8,654 nucleotides of DNA from an uncultured Selenomonadaceae bacterium (lineage in GTDB: Bacteria; Bacillota; Negativicutes; Selenomonadales; Selenomonadaceae): the NCBI GenBank assembly GCA_958415865.1, contig CATYZV010000061.1, forward strand, positions 1 through 8,654. Direction: 5' to 3'. How positions within the stretch are numbered: position 1 is the first letter of the stretch; the number at the start of each line of letters is the position of its first letter. A model generated the notes under the pieces. The model saw nothing but the letters and a program-made list of their open reading frames with translations. It searched no databases and was not told where the DNA came from. The position numbers were made by a program, and so were the translations under genes. Shown here in pieces: positions 1 through 6,303 of this stretch.

Positions 1-273
1 TTGTACTTACAGTTGTTCAATTAAGTGGAGCAAGGCATTTCGAAGTGAGCTGTCAAACTGATAAAGCCGATAGATATGGCTTAAAGAAATTCCATCCATA
101 TATTCTTCTAAATTATCGTTTTTTTTAAGACCTATACCATAGCCGCTTAACCGATAATAATTAACTCTCTTTAAAATTGAAATGGCAATATCTGAATCAG
201 TAATTATGAGATTATGAACATGTATCAGGCGATCAATTTGCTGATCGTAAGTGAGAGCAGGCTTTAGTTTCAT
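1..273 (-). pseudogene. AbiF/Abi_2-family abortive infection protein, N-terminal part, stopped by TAA at codon 89
   Basis: The frame gives 88 residues from ATG at 273 to TAA at 7-9. Its layout fits the Abi_2 (AbiD/AbiF) N-terminus: KPALTYDQQIDRL (residues 4-16), then LKRVNYYRLSGY (34-45), then a DGISLSHIYRLYQFD segment (60-74) and the LR helix ending LIEQL. Known members are roughly 300 residues and carry a HEPN RNase motif (R-x4-6-H) in the second half, which is absent here. The next in-frame codons after the stop, to the window edge, are GTA CAA. A Glu is common at the stop position in the family, so a single GAA-to-TAA change could explain it (inference). The start is set by GGAGG at 279-283, 5 nt upstream; the in-frame ATG at 285 overlaps that site and is unlikely. 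GC is about 33%, well below the arg genes. The call of broken gene is likely but needs sequence beyond base 1. Confidence 0.72.
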
Positions 274-278
274 CAAAA

Positions 279-283
279 CCTCC
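279..283 (-). promoter_or_regulatory. Ribosome-binding site of the AbiF-like gene
   Basis: GGAGG on the minus strand, 5 nt before ATG at 273. It fixes the start at 273 and lies only 2 nt after the U-run that ends the leader RNA hairpin, so translation of the gene needs transcription to pass that hairpin. Confidence 0.8.
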
Positions 284-285
284 AT

Positions 286-343
286 AAAAAAGTCCCACCG
301 TGGTCCGCAGTACGTTTCCGCCTTATGCGTGGTGGGCTCTGTC
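286..343 (-). ncRNA. Structured leader RNA of the AbiF-like gene (candidate abiF RNA)
   Basis: Read on the minus strand from about 343, the RNA folds into one tiered hairpin. The outer stem CCCACC (336-331) pairs with GGUGGG (299-294). The middle stem CGCA (329-326) pairs with UGCG (309-306). The inner CG (320-319) pairs with CG (314-313) around a GAAA tetraloop (318-315). An A, a C and then six U (291-286) follow the outer stem, like an intrinsic terminator. The RNA sits between a good promoter and the RBS of an Abi_2-family gene. A conserved 'abiF RNA' motif is known upstream of such genes, and position and shape suggest this is one; I could not run the covariance model. Alternatives are an attenuator or simply a leader terminator. 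The exact 5' end is inferred from the -10 box. Confidence 0.68.
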
Positions 344-349
344 AATAAT

Positions 350-377
350 ATTATAGCAAAAATCCTGCTAAAAGCAA
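350..377 (-). promoter_or_regulatory. Promoter of the leader RNA and AbiF-like gene
   Basis: The -10 box TATAAT lies at 355-350, preceded by TG at 358-357 (extended -10). A TTGCTT -35 lies at 377-372 with a 16-nt spacer. Initiation is expected near 343-342, just before the hairpin. It has the same TGC-TATAAT core as the argC promoter, and it is isolated from the arg operon by the terminator at 432-475. Confidence 0.75.
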
Positions 378-384
378 GATTTTT
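358..384. promoter_or_regulatory. 27-bp near-perfect dyad over the -35 region (candidate operator)
   Basis: The left arm 358-369 (AAAAATCCTGCT) and the right arm 373-384 (AGCAAGATTTTT) are reverse complements at 11 of 12 positions, around a 3-nt AAA centre (370-372). The dyad covers the -35 box and most of the spacer of the promoter reading leftwards, a usual place for a repressor site. An RNA hairpin or weak terminator is possible but the arms are AT-rich. No regulator gene is visible here. Confidence 0.55.
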
Positions 385-431
385 AGTAAAGAGTTGTAAT
401 CTTGGTTGTTCATAACATTTGAAAAATGGAT

Positions 432-475
432 AAAAAACCTCCTGCAAGCCGAGTAATCGGTGCAGGAGGTTTTTT
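432..475. terminator. Bidirectional intrinsic terminator after argH
   Basis: A6-CCTCCTGCA (432-446) pairs perfectly with TGCAGGAGG-T6 (461-475), giving a GC-rich stem flanked by A and T runs on both sides, so it can work on either strand. Inside the loop, CCGA (449-452) pairs with TCGG (457-460) around GTAA. It lies 17 nt after the argH stop and separates the operon from the accessory promoter. Confidence 0.93.
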
Positions 476-492
476 ATGCTTGAATAATTAAA

Positions 493-1917
493 TTAGATTC
501 TGACCTGTTTATCAGCATAAACATCGAGCTGAGCTTGTTCGCCTGCTAATATCTTAGCTGCGAGTTCAAGCTGCATGTCGACCTGTGCGTACGAGGTGCC
601 GCCGTAGGAGTTGCGGTTTTTCACGCAGGTTTCGGGGCGGATGGCTTCGTAGATGTCGTCTTCAAACAGATCGGAGAGTTTTTTGTACTCGTCCATGGTG
701 AGGTCTTCGAGGTATTTGCCGTGCTCAATGCAGTAGTGGACTGCATGGCCGGATACGCTGTGCGCCTGGCGGAAGGGCATGCCCTTCTTGACGAGGTAGT
801 CGGCGAGGTCCGTGGCGTTGGAGAAGTCTTCGCGGACTGCCTTGAGCATGATGTCGCGCTTTACTTTCATGCCGCGGATGAGCTGAGCGTAGACGGCGAG
901 GCTGAATTTGACCGTGTCGATGGCATCGAACAGGCCTTCTTTATCTTCCTGAAGGTCTTTGTTGTAAGCCAGCGGCAGACCTTTGACGGTGGTGAGCATC
1001 GCCATGAGGTGGCCGATGGTGCGTCCCGTCTTGCCGCGCACTAGTTCGGATACATCGGGGTTTTTCTTCTGCGGCATCATGCTGGAGCCGGTGCAGTGTG
1101 CATCATCGAGTTCTACGAAGGAGAATTCGCGCGAGCACCAGAAGATGATTTCTTCGCTGATGCGGCTCAGGTGAATCATCAAAATAGAGGCTGCCGAGAG
1201 GAATTCCATGATGTAGTCGCGGTCGCTTACAGCATCGAGGCTGTTGGAATAGACTGCATTGAAGTGCAGCTGATCTGCTACGTACTGACGGTCGATCGGG
1301 AAGGTCGTGCCGGCAAGTGCGCCTGCGCCGAGCGGCATGATGTCGCAGCGTTCGTACACGCCTTTGAAGCGGGAGAAATCGCGCTGCAGCATGGAGAAAT
1401 ACGCCATCATGTGATGCGAGAACAGGATCGGCTGCGCGCGCTGGAGATGCGTGTAGCCGGGCATGATCACGTCTTTGTATTTTTTAGCAGTATCGGCAAA
1501 TGCTTCTTGCAGTGCTTTGATGAGCTTTGCTACTTCGACCGTTTCGCGGCGCACGTACATATGCGTGTCTAGTGCTACCTGGTCGTTGCGGCTTCTTGCT
1601 GTGTGCAGTCTGCCGCCGGCTTCGCCGATGGCTTCGGTCAGGCGTTTTTCTATGTTCATGTGGATGTCTTCGAGATCTACGGAGAAATCGAAATTGCCTG
1701 CTTCGATTTTAGCGAGTATATTCTTGAGTCCGCTGACGATTGCTTTCACGTCGTCATCGCTTAAAATGCCCACTTTGTTGAGCATCTTGGCATGGGCGAT
1801 GCTGCCGGCGATATCTTCGTGGTACATGCGCTTGTCGAAGTTGATGGAAGCCTGAAATTCATTGATCATTTCGTCGGTGGATTTGGCGAACCTGCCGCCC
1901 CACATCTGTTCTGCCAT
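493..1917 (-). CDS. argH: Argininosuccinate lyase
   Basis: This is the last step of arginine synthesis: cytosolic cleavage of argininosuccinate to arginine and fumarate, as a homotetramer of the fumarase/aspartase superfamily. At 474 residues it is the usual length. Visible motifs are MWGGRF (5-10), TARSRNDQ (106-113), GYTHLQ (154-159, with the conserved His157) and the superfamily signature GSSMMPQKKNP (277-287), whose GSS loop carries the catalytic serine in the family. The ATG at 1917 overlaps the argG stop by one base (TAATG), and there is no strong Shine-Dalgarno, so its translation is probably coupled to argG. It is the last gene of the operon, followed by the terminator at 432-475. No damage is seen. 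Confidence 0.98.
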   Translation of the reverse strand: MAEQMWGGRFAKSTDEMINEFQASINFDKRMYHEDIAGSIAHAKMLNKVGILSDDDVKAIVSGLKNILAKIEAGNFDFSVDLEDIHMNIEKRLTEAIGEAGGRLHTARSRNDQVALDTHMYVRRETVEVAKLIKALQEAFADTAKKYKDVIMPGYTHLQRAQPILFSHHMMAYFSMLQRDFSRFKGVYERCDIMPLGAGALAGTTFPIDRQYVADQLHFNAVYSNSLDAVSDRDYIMEFLSAASILMIHLSRISEEIIFWCSREFSFVELDDAHCTGSSMMPQKKNPDVSELVRGKTGRTIGHLMAMLTTVKGLPLAYNKDLQEDKEGLFDAIDTVKFSLAVYAQLIRGMKVKRDIMLKAVREDFSNATDLADYLVKKGMPFRQAHSVSGHAVHYCIEHGKYLEDLTMDEYKKLSDLFEDDIYEAIRPETCVKNRNSYGGTSYAQVDMQLELAAKILAGEQAQLDVYADKQVRI

Positions 1918-3140
1918 TATTTAAGACCTGCTTTTTCTTTCATGATTGCGCGGACTTTGAGCGGCAGGCCGAAGAGGTTGATGAAGCCGGTGCCGTCAGC
2001 CTGGTTGTAGACATCGTCTTCTTCAAACGTTACGAAGTCATGGCTGTAGAGGGAATAAGGAGATTTGGAGCCGGCAGGGATGATGTTGCCTTTGTACAGT
2101 TTGAGCTTAACGGTGCCCGTTACGGTTTCCTGCGTAGCGTCTACGAAAGCAGCGAGGCATTCGCGCAGCTGGGAGAACCAGAGACCGTTGTAAACGAGTT
2201 CAGCGTATTTGATAGCGATCGTTTCTTTGTAGTGAAGAGTTTCGCGGTCGAGGCAGAGGTATTCAAGTTCCTGGTGAGCAGCGTAGAGGATGGATCCGCC
2301 CGGGTTTTCATAAACGCCGCGGGATTTCATGCCGACGAGGCGGTTTTCTACGATGTCGACGATGCCGATGCCGTTAGCTGCGCCGATTTCGTTGAGTTTC
2401 GTCAGGAGTTCTACTGCGCCGAGCTTTTCGCCGTTTACGGCAACTGGAATGCCCTTTTCAAAGTCGATCGTAACGTATTCAGCTTTGTCGGGAGCTTCTT
2501 CCGGTGCTTTGCTGATCAGGAACATGCTGTTTTTCGGAGCGTTCCAGGGATCTTCAAGGTCAGAGCCTTCATGGCTGAGATGCCAGATGTTTCTGTCCAT
2601 GGAGTAAGTTTTGTTTTCTTTAGCGATGGGAATGCCGTGCTTTTCAGCATAAGCGATTTCTTCTTCGCGGGAGCGCAGCGTCCATTCGCGCCAAGGAGCG
2701 ATCAATTTGATGTTCGGAGCGAGGGCTTTAACGGACAGTTCAAAGCGGACCTGGTCATTGCCTTTGCCGGTTGCGCCGTGAGCGATAGCGTCAGCACCTT
2801 CTGCTTTAGCGATTTCCACGAGGCGTTTTGCGATCAGGGGACGTGCAAAGGAAGTACCGAGCAAGTATTTGCCTTCGTATACGGCACCTGCTTTTAATGT
2901 CGGGAAGACGTAGTTTTCTACGAAATCTTCCGTGAGGTGTTCGATGTAGACTTTGGATGCGCCGGATTTGAGTGCTTTGTCGTGAACGACGTTGAGTTCG
3001 TCGCCCTGTCCGATATCAGCGCAGACAGCGATTACTTCGCAGCCGTTGTAATTTTCTTTGAGCCAGGGGATGATGACGGAGGTATCGAGACCGCCGGAAT
3101 AAGCCAGAACGACTTTTTTTACAGTGTTTTTGTCAGCCAT
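1917..3140 (-). CDS. argG: Argininosuccinate synthase
   Basis: It joins citrulline and aspartate using ATP (to AMP and pyrophosphate), giving argininosuccinate for ArgH. With the ATG at 3140 the protein has 407 residues, normal for the family. The N-terminal PP-loop ATP-binding motif AYSGGLDTS is at residues 13-21. [14 protein letters not shown] (121-134) and [16 protein letters not shown] (177-192) are family-specific substrate and nucleotide-site blocks. An in-frame TTG at 3149 would add three residues, but it directly abuts the GGAG site, so the ATG with 9-nt spacing is preferred. The gene follows argF after the longest gap of the operon (70 nt, AT-rich) and overlaps argH by one base. It looks intact. 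Confidence 0.98.
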   Translation of the reverse strand: MADKNTVKKVVLAYSGGLDTSVIIPWLKENYNGCEVIAVCADIGQGDELNVVHDKALKSGASKVYIEHLTEDFVENYVFPTLKAGAVYEGKYLLGTSFARPLIAKRLVEIAKAEGADAIAHGATGKGNDQVRFELSVKALAPNIKLIAPWREWTLRSREEEIAYAEKHGIPIAKENKTYSMDRNIWHLSHEGSDLEDPWNAPKNSMFLISKAPEEAPDKAEYVTIDFEKGIPVAVNGEKLGAVELLTKLNEIGAANGIGIVDIVENRLVGMKSRGVYENPGGSILYAAHQELEYLCLDRETLHYKETIAIKYAELVYNGLWFSQLRECLAAFVDATQETVTGTVKLKLYKGNIIPAGSKSPYSLYSHDFVTFEEDDVYNQADGTGFINLFGLPLKVRAIMKEKAGLK

Positions 3141-3149
3141 TGACAGCAA

Positions 3150-3156
3150 CTCCTTA
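3150..3156 (-). promoter_or_regulatory. Ribosome-binding site that decides the argG start
   Basis: TAAGGAG on the minus strand at 3156-3150. It is 9 nt from ATG at 3140 but 0 nt from the in-frame TTG at 3149, so the ATG is the credible start. Confidence 0.7.
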
Positions 3157-3210
3157 AATTTAAATTATCTTATCATAAATGAAACGGATATCTTTATATT
3201 ATCAAATTTC

Positions 3211-4140
3211 TCAGCCCATTAAAAGAGCCATGATTGCTTTTTGTGTGTGCAGGCGATTTTCTGCTTCATCGAAGATGACGTCGGCGTTCTTTTCGAGTAC
3301 GTCTTCAGCAATTTCTTCGCCGCGATGAGCAGGCAGGCAGTGCATTACGATAGCACGCTTGTCAGCGACGCTCAAGAGGTCGCTGTTGATCTGGTAATCT
3401 TTGAAGATCTTCACGCGGGCATCATGTTCTGCTTCCTGTCCCATGCTTGCCCATACGTCTGTGTAGAGAATATCTGCATCTTTAGCAGCAGCGTAAGGGT
3501 CGTTGAGGATTTCAACAGTCGAGCCGCTCTTGGCAGCGTCGATCTTGGCGTTGTCGATGATTTCTCTGTTCGGTTCATAGCCGGCAGGGCTTGCGCTGGC
3601 AAAGTTTATGCCGACTTTGGCGCAGGCGTACATCAGGGAATGAGTCATGTTGTTGCCGTCGCCGATATAAGCCATTTTGAGGCCTTTGAGATCCTTGCCT
3701 TTGTGTTCAATCGTGGTCAAAAGATCGGTCAGTGCCTGGCAGGGATGCAGCAAATCAGTCAGAGCGTTGATGACGGGAATATCGGCGTACTGAGCAAATT
3801 CTTCCACAATTTCATGGCCGAATGTGCGGATCATAACGCCGTCGAGGTAGCGGGAAAGGACGCGAGCCGTATCTTTGATCGGTTCGCCGCGGCCGATCTG
3901 AAGATCGCGGTTGGAGAGGAACAGCGCCTGGCCGCCGAGCTGATACATACCCGTTTCAAAGGAAACGCGCGTGCGGGTGGATGATTTTTCAAAAATCATG
4001 CCGAGCGTCTTGCCTTCGAGGATGTGGTGTTCAATGCCTGCTTTCTGCATGGCTTTTAATTCCTGAGCGAGGTCGAGGATTTCCCAGACTTCTTCAGTTG
4101 TAAGGTCGTGTATGGAAAGTAAGTCTTTGCCTTTTAACAT
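3211..4140 (-). CDS. argF: Ornithine carbamoyltransferase (anabolic)
   Basis: It transfers the carbamoyl group from carbamoyl phosphate to ornithine, making citrulline. Its 309 residues are typical. The carbamoyl-phosphate loop SSTRTR is at 53-58, HPCQ at 132-135, the ornithine-side DVWASMG loop at 228-234 and HCLPAHRG at 267-274; all are intact. The start ATG at 4140 has GGAGG at 4156-4152, 11 nt upstream, a slightly long spacing. The gene follows argD after 21 nt. Catabolic OTC (arcB) has the same fold, but the position between argD and argG argues for the biosynthetic role. Carbamoyl phosphate must come from carAB elsewhere, as none is in the window. Confidence 0.98.
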   Translation of the reverse strand: MLKGKDLLSIHDLTTEEVWEILDLAQELKAMQKAGIEHHILEGKTLGMIFEKSSTRTRVSFETGMYQLGGQALFLSNRDLQIGRGEPIKDTARVLSRYLDGVMIRTFGHEIVEEFAQYADIPVINALTDLLHPCQALTDLLTTIEHKGKDLKGLKMAYIGDGNNMTHSLMYACAKVGINFASASPAGYEPNREIIDNAKIDAAKSGSTVEILNDPYAAAKDADILYTDVWASMGQEAEHDARVKIFKDYQINSDLLSVADKRAIVMHCLPAHRGEEIAEDVLEKNADVIFDEAENRLHTQKAIMALLMG

Positions 4141-4161
4141 TTAATCTAAAACCTCCGTGCT

Positions 4162-5358
4162 TTAGGCGTATTTGGGCAGTACTTTGTCGAGTACGGCGAT
4201 GAGTTCATCAACGTGTGCTTTGGTGATGTTGAGCGGCGGGATGAAGCGGAGCACATTGCCTGCCGTGCAGTTGATGATCGCGCCGTAGTCGAGACATTCG
4301 TTGGCGATGTCGCGTCCGGGGCGGGTCAGTTCCATGCCGAGTATTAAGCCGCGTCCGCGCACTTCTTTGATGAGCGACGGATAGAGCTGCTGATATTTTT
4401 GCAGCTTTTCTTTAAAGTACGCGCCGACTTCTTTGGCATTGTCCATGAGGCCGTGCTTAGCCAGTGCATCGAGCACGACGCAGGCAGCAGCACAGGCGAG
4501 CGGGTTGCCGCCGAAAGTAGAGCCGTGGTCGCCTGCCTTGAAAGCGGAAGCAACTTTATCGGTCGCCATGAAGGCACCGATGGGCACGCCGCCGGCAAGA
4601 CCCTTGGCAAGTGTTACGATATCGGGTTTTACTCCGAACTGCTGGCAGCCGAAGAAAGTGCCGGTGCGTCCCATGCCGCACTGAACTTCATCGAAGATCA
4701 AAAGGGCATTGTACTTGTCGCACAGAGCGCGTACTTTGGGCAGGTAGTCTTCATCAGGCACGTTTACGCCGCCTTCGCCCTGGATAGCTTCGAGCATCAC
4801 GGCGCAAGTCTTGTCGCTCATGAGTTTTTCCAGTGCTTCGATATCGTTGTAGGGAACGTAGTCAAAGCCTTCCGGCAGAGGGCCGAAGCCATGATGGTAA
4901 TGATCCTGTCCTGTAGCTGTCAAAGTAGCGATAGTGCGGCCGTGGAAGCTGTGTATGGCAGAGATGATTTGTATTTTGTCTGGGTCTATATTGGTAGCGT
5001 ATTTGCGTGCCAGCTTTATAGCACCTTCGTTGGCTTCTGCGCCGGAGTTGCCGAAGAATACTTTGTCCATGTGGCTCAGTGCTTTGAGTTTTTCAGCTGC
5101 TTCTACCTGAACTTCTGTGTAGTAGAGGTTGGAGCAGTGAATCATTTTATGAGCCTGAGCAGTGATAGCATCGACGAGCGGCGGATAATTGTGGCCGACT
5201 ACGTTTACGGCAATGCCGGCGAGAAAGTCGATGTACTTTTTGCCTTTCGTATCGTAGAGGTACGGGCCCTCGCCGTGGTCCAGTACGATATTATAGCGTG
5301 CAAAGACAGGGATGTAATCCTGTTTGTCTTTGTCGAATATCTGTTGATCAGTTAACAA
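4162..5358 (-). CDS. argD: Acetylornithine aminotransferase
   Basis: A PLP-dependent class-III aminotransferase that converts N-acetylglutamate semialdehyde and glutamate to N-acetylornithine and 2-oxoglutarate. It has 398 residues, the normal length. Visible motifs are FGNSGAEANE (102-111, phosphate cup), IFDEVQCGMGRTG (221-233, with Asp223 for the PLP ring nitrogen), TLAKGLAGGVPIGA (249-262, with Lys252 as the Schiff-base lysine) and HGSTFGGNPL (278-287). The start is a TTG at 5358, supported by AGGTG 7 nt upstream and by the lack of any nearby in-frame ATG. Related class-III enzymes (e.g. succinylornithine or GABA transaminases) share these motifs; the operon context fixes the role, though many ArgD proteins also accept succinyl-diaminopimelate-pathway substrates. 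It follows argB after 24 nt. Confidence 0.96.
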   Translation of the reverse strand: MLTDQQIFDKDKQDYIPVFARYNIVLDHGEGPYLYDTKGKKYIDFLAGIAVNVVGHNYPPLVDAITAQAHKMIHCSNLYYTEVQVEAAEKLKALSHMDKVFFGNSGAEANEGAIKLARKYATNIDPDKIQIISAIHSFHGRTIATLTATGQDHYHHGFGPLPEGFDYVPYNDIEALEKLMSDKTCAVMLEAIQGEGGVNVPDEDYLPKVRALCDKYNALLIFDEVQCGMGRTGTFFGCQQFGVKPDIVTLAKGLAGGVPIGAFMATDKVASAFKAGDHGSTFGGNPLACAAACVVLDALAKHGLMDNAKEVGAYFKEKLQKYQQLYPSLIKEVRGRGLILGMELTRPGRDIANECLDYGAIINCTAGNVLRFIPPLNITKAHVDELIAVLDKVLPKYA

Positions 5359-5365
5359 TGTAATT

Positions 5366-5370
5366 CACCT
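5366..5370 (-). promoter_or_regulatory. Ribosome-binding site supporting the TTG start of argD
   Basis: AGGTG on the minus strand at 5370-5366, 7 nt before TTG at 5358. The next in-frame ATG comes only at residue 72, inside the conserved domain, so TTG is the only reasonable start. Confidence 0.7.
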
Positions 5371-5382
5371 GTTCTTTCGATT

Positions 5383-6303
5383 TTAGCGGACTACTTCCGT
5401 GCCGCAGCCCTGGGATGTGAACAGTTCAAGGATAAGCGAATGCGGTTCGCGTCCGTCGATTATGGAAGTCTTGCCCGTGCCGCTGTCGAGCGAATGCAGG
5501 CAGGCTTCGACTTTCGGTATCATGCCGCCGGCGATGCCGCCATCATTGATGAGCTGTTTGGCTTCCTTCTGGGTGAGCGTGGAGATAAAGCTCGATTTAT
5601 CTTCAAAATCGCGGTAGATGCCCTTCGTGTCGGTTAAGAGCAGCAGTTTTTCAGCCTGCAGTGCGCCGGCGATTTCAGCTGCTACGTAATCAGCATTGAT
5701 GTTGAAAGAGGATTCTTCATGTCTGCCGGTGCCTATAGGCGCGATGACAGGCACGTAATCGTTGTCGAGCAGGTCATTGATGATATCAGTGTTGATTTCT
5801 TCAACTTCGCCCACGTAGCCTATGTCGACTTTTTCCACTTTGTCGGAGCCATCGTGAACTTCCGCCAGCTTTTTGCGGGCGATTATGAGATCCGAGTCTT
5901 TGCCGCTGAGGCCTACGGCACGCACGCCGAGGCGGTTGAGGCGGTTGACGATTTCAGAATTGATCTTGCCGGCAAGCACCATTTCGGCGATCTGCACTGT
6001 TTCCTTATCCGTTACGCGCAGGCCGCTGACGAATTCGCTGACCTTGCCGAATTTCTTCAAAAATGCAGTGATGTCCGGGCCGCCGCCGTGCACGATGACA
6101 GGGCGGATGCCGACGTACTTCATCAGCACGATATCGCGCATTACCTGTTCTTTTAATTCATCGTTGATCATGGCGTTGCCGCCGTATTTGATTACGATGG
6201 TCTTGCCGTAGAATTCCTGGATGTAAGGCAGGGCATCGACGAGGATGGAAGCTCTGTCTTCAGCGGCAAAATCGGTGTGGTTTTCTATTTTTGTTTTATC
6301 CAT
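5383..6303 (-). CDS. argB: Acetylglutamate kinase, arginine-sensitive type
   Basis: It phosphorylates N-acetylglutamate with ATP, usually the controlled step when ArgJ recycles acetyl groups. The amino-acid-kinase fold shows as VIKYGGNAM (37-45), VHGGGPDI (71-78), GLRVTD (94-99), LTDTKGI (223-229) and GGIAGGMIPK (255-264). It has 306 residues, about 34 of them before the first strand. Short, arginine-insensitive enzymes such as that of E. coli lack this N-terminal helix, while hexameric arginine-inhibited ones have it. The C-terminal block DGREPHSLILELF...GCGTEV (283-304) also resembles the arginine-site signature of sensitive enzymes. Feedback inhibition by arginine is therefore likely (inference). 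The ATG overlaps the argJ stop by one base (TGATG); a GGAG lies 13 nt upstream, so coupling to argJ is likely. Confidence 0.97.
   Translation of the reverse strand: MDKTKIENHTDFAAEDRASILVDALPYIQEFYGKTIVIKYGGNAMINDELKEQVMRDIVLMKYVGIRPVIVHGGGPDITAFLKKFGKVSEFVSGLRVTDKETVQIAEMVLAGKINSEIVNRLNRLGVRAVGLSGKDSDLIIARKKLAEVHDGSDKVEKVDIGYVGEVEEINTDIINDLLDNDYVPVIAPIGTGRHEESSFNINADYVAAEIAGALQAEKLLLLTDTKGIYRDFEDKSSFISTLTQKEAKQLINDGGIAGGMIPKVEACLHSLDSGTGKTSIIDGREPHSLILELFTSQGCGTEVVR

Noticed and set aside
46..62. RNALLH at residues 78-83 (and R-x4-H at residues 15-20) of the AbiF-like frame as a HEPN catalytic motif.
   Set aside because: The short pattern matches R-x4-H, but it falls in the conserved FDxxLR helix of Abi_2; in the family the catalytic motif lies further downstream, outside the window. 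Probably chance.
274..447. In-frame extension of the AbiF-like protein upstream to 447 (58 extra residues).
   Set aside because: It would run through the leader RNA, the promoter and one arm of the terminator, has no family similarity that I recognise, and lacks the RBS support that ATG at 273 has.
3141..3210. Internal promoter in the 70-nt AT-rich gap between argF and argG.
   Set aside because: TTGATA (3205-3200) and -10-like TATGAT or GATAAT are present, but no pair has acceptable spacing, and no terminator hairpin is seen. Possible but not supported.
2040..5355. Long plus-strand open frames opposite argG, argF and argD (e.g. 2040-2897, 3241-3984, 4399-5355).
   Set aside because: They lie antisense to intact, highly conserved genes, show no domain I recognise, and are best explained by codon bias leaving few reverse-frame stops.
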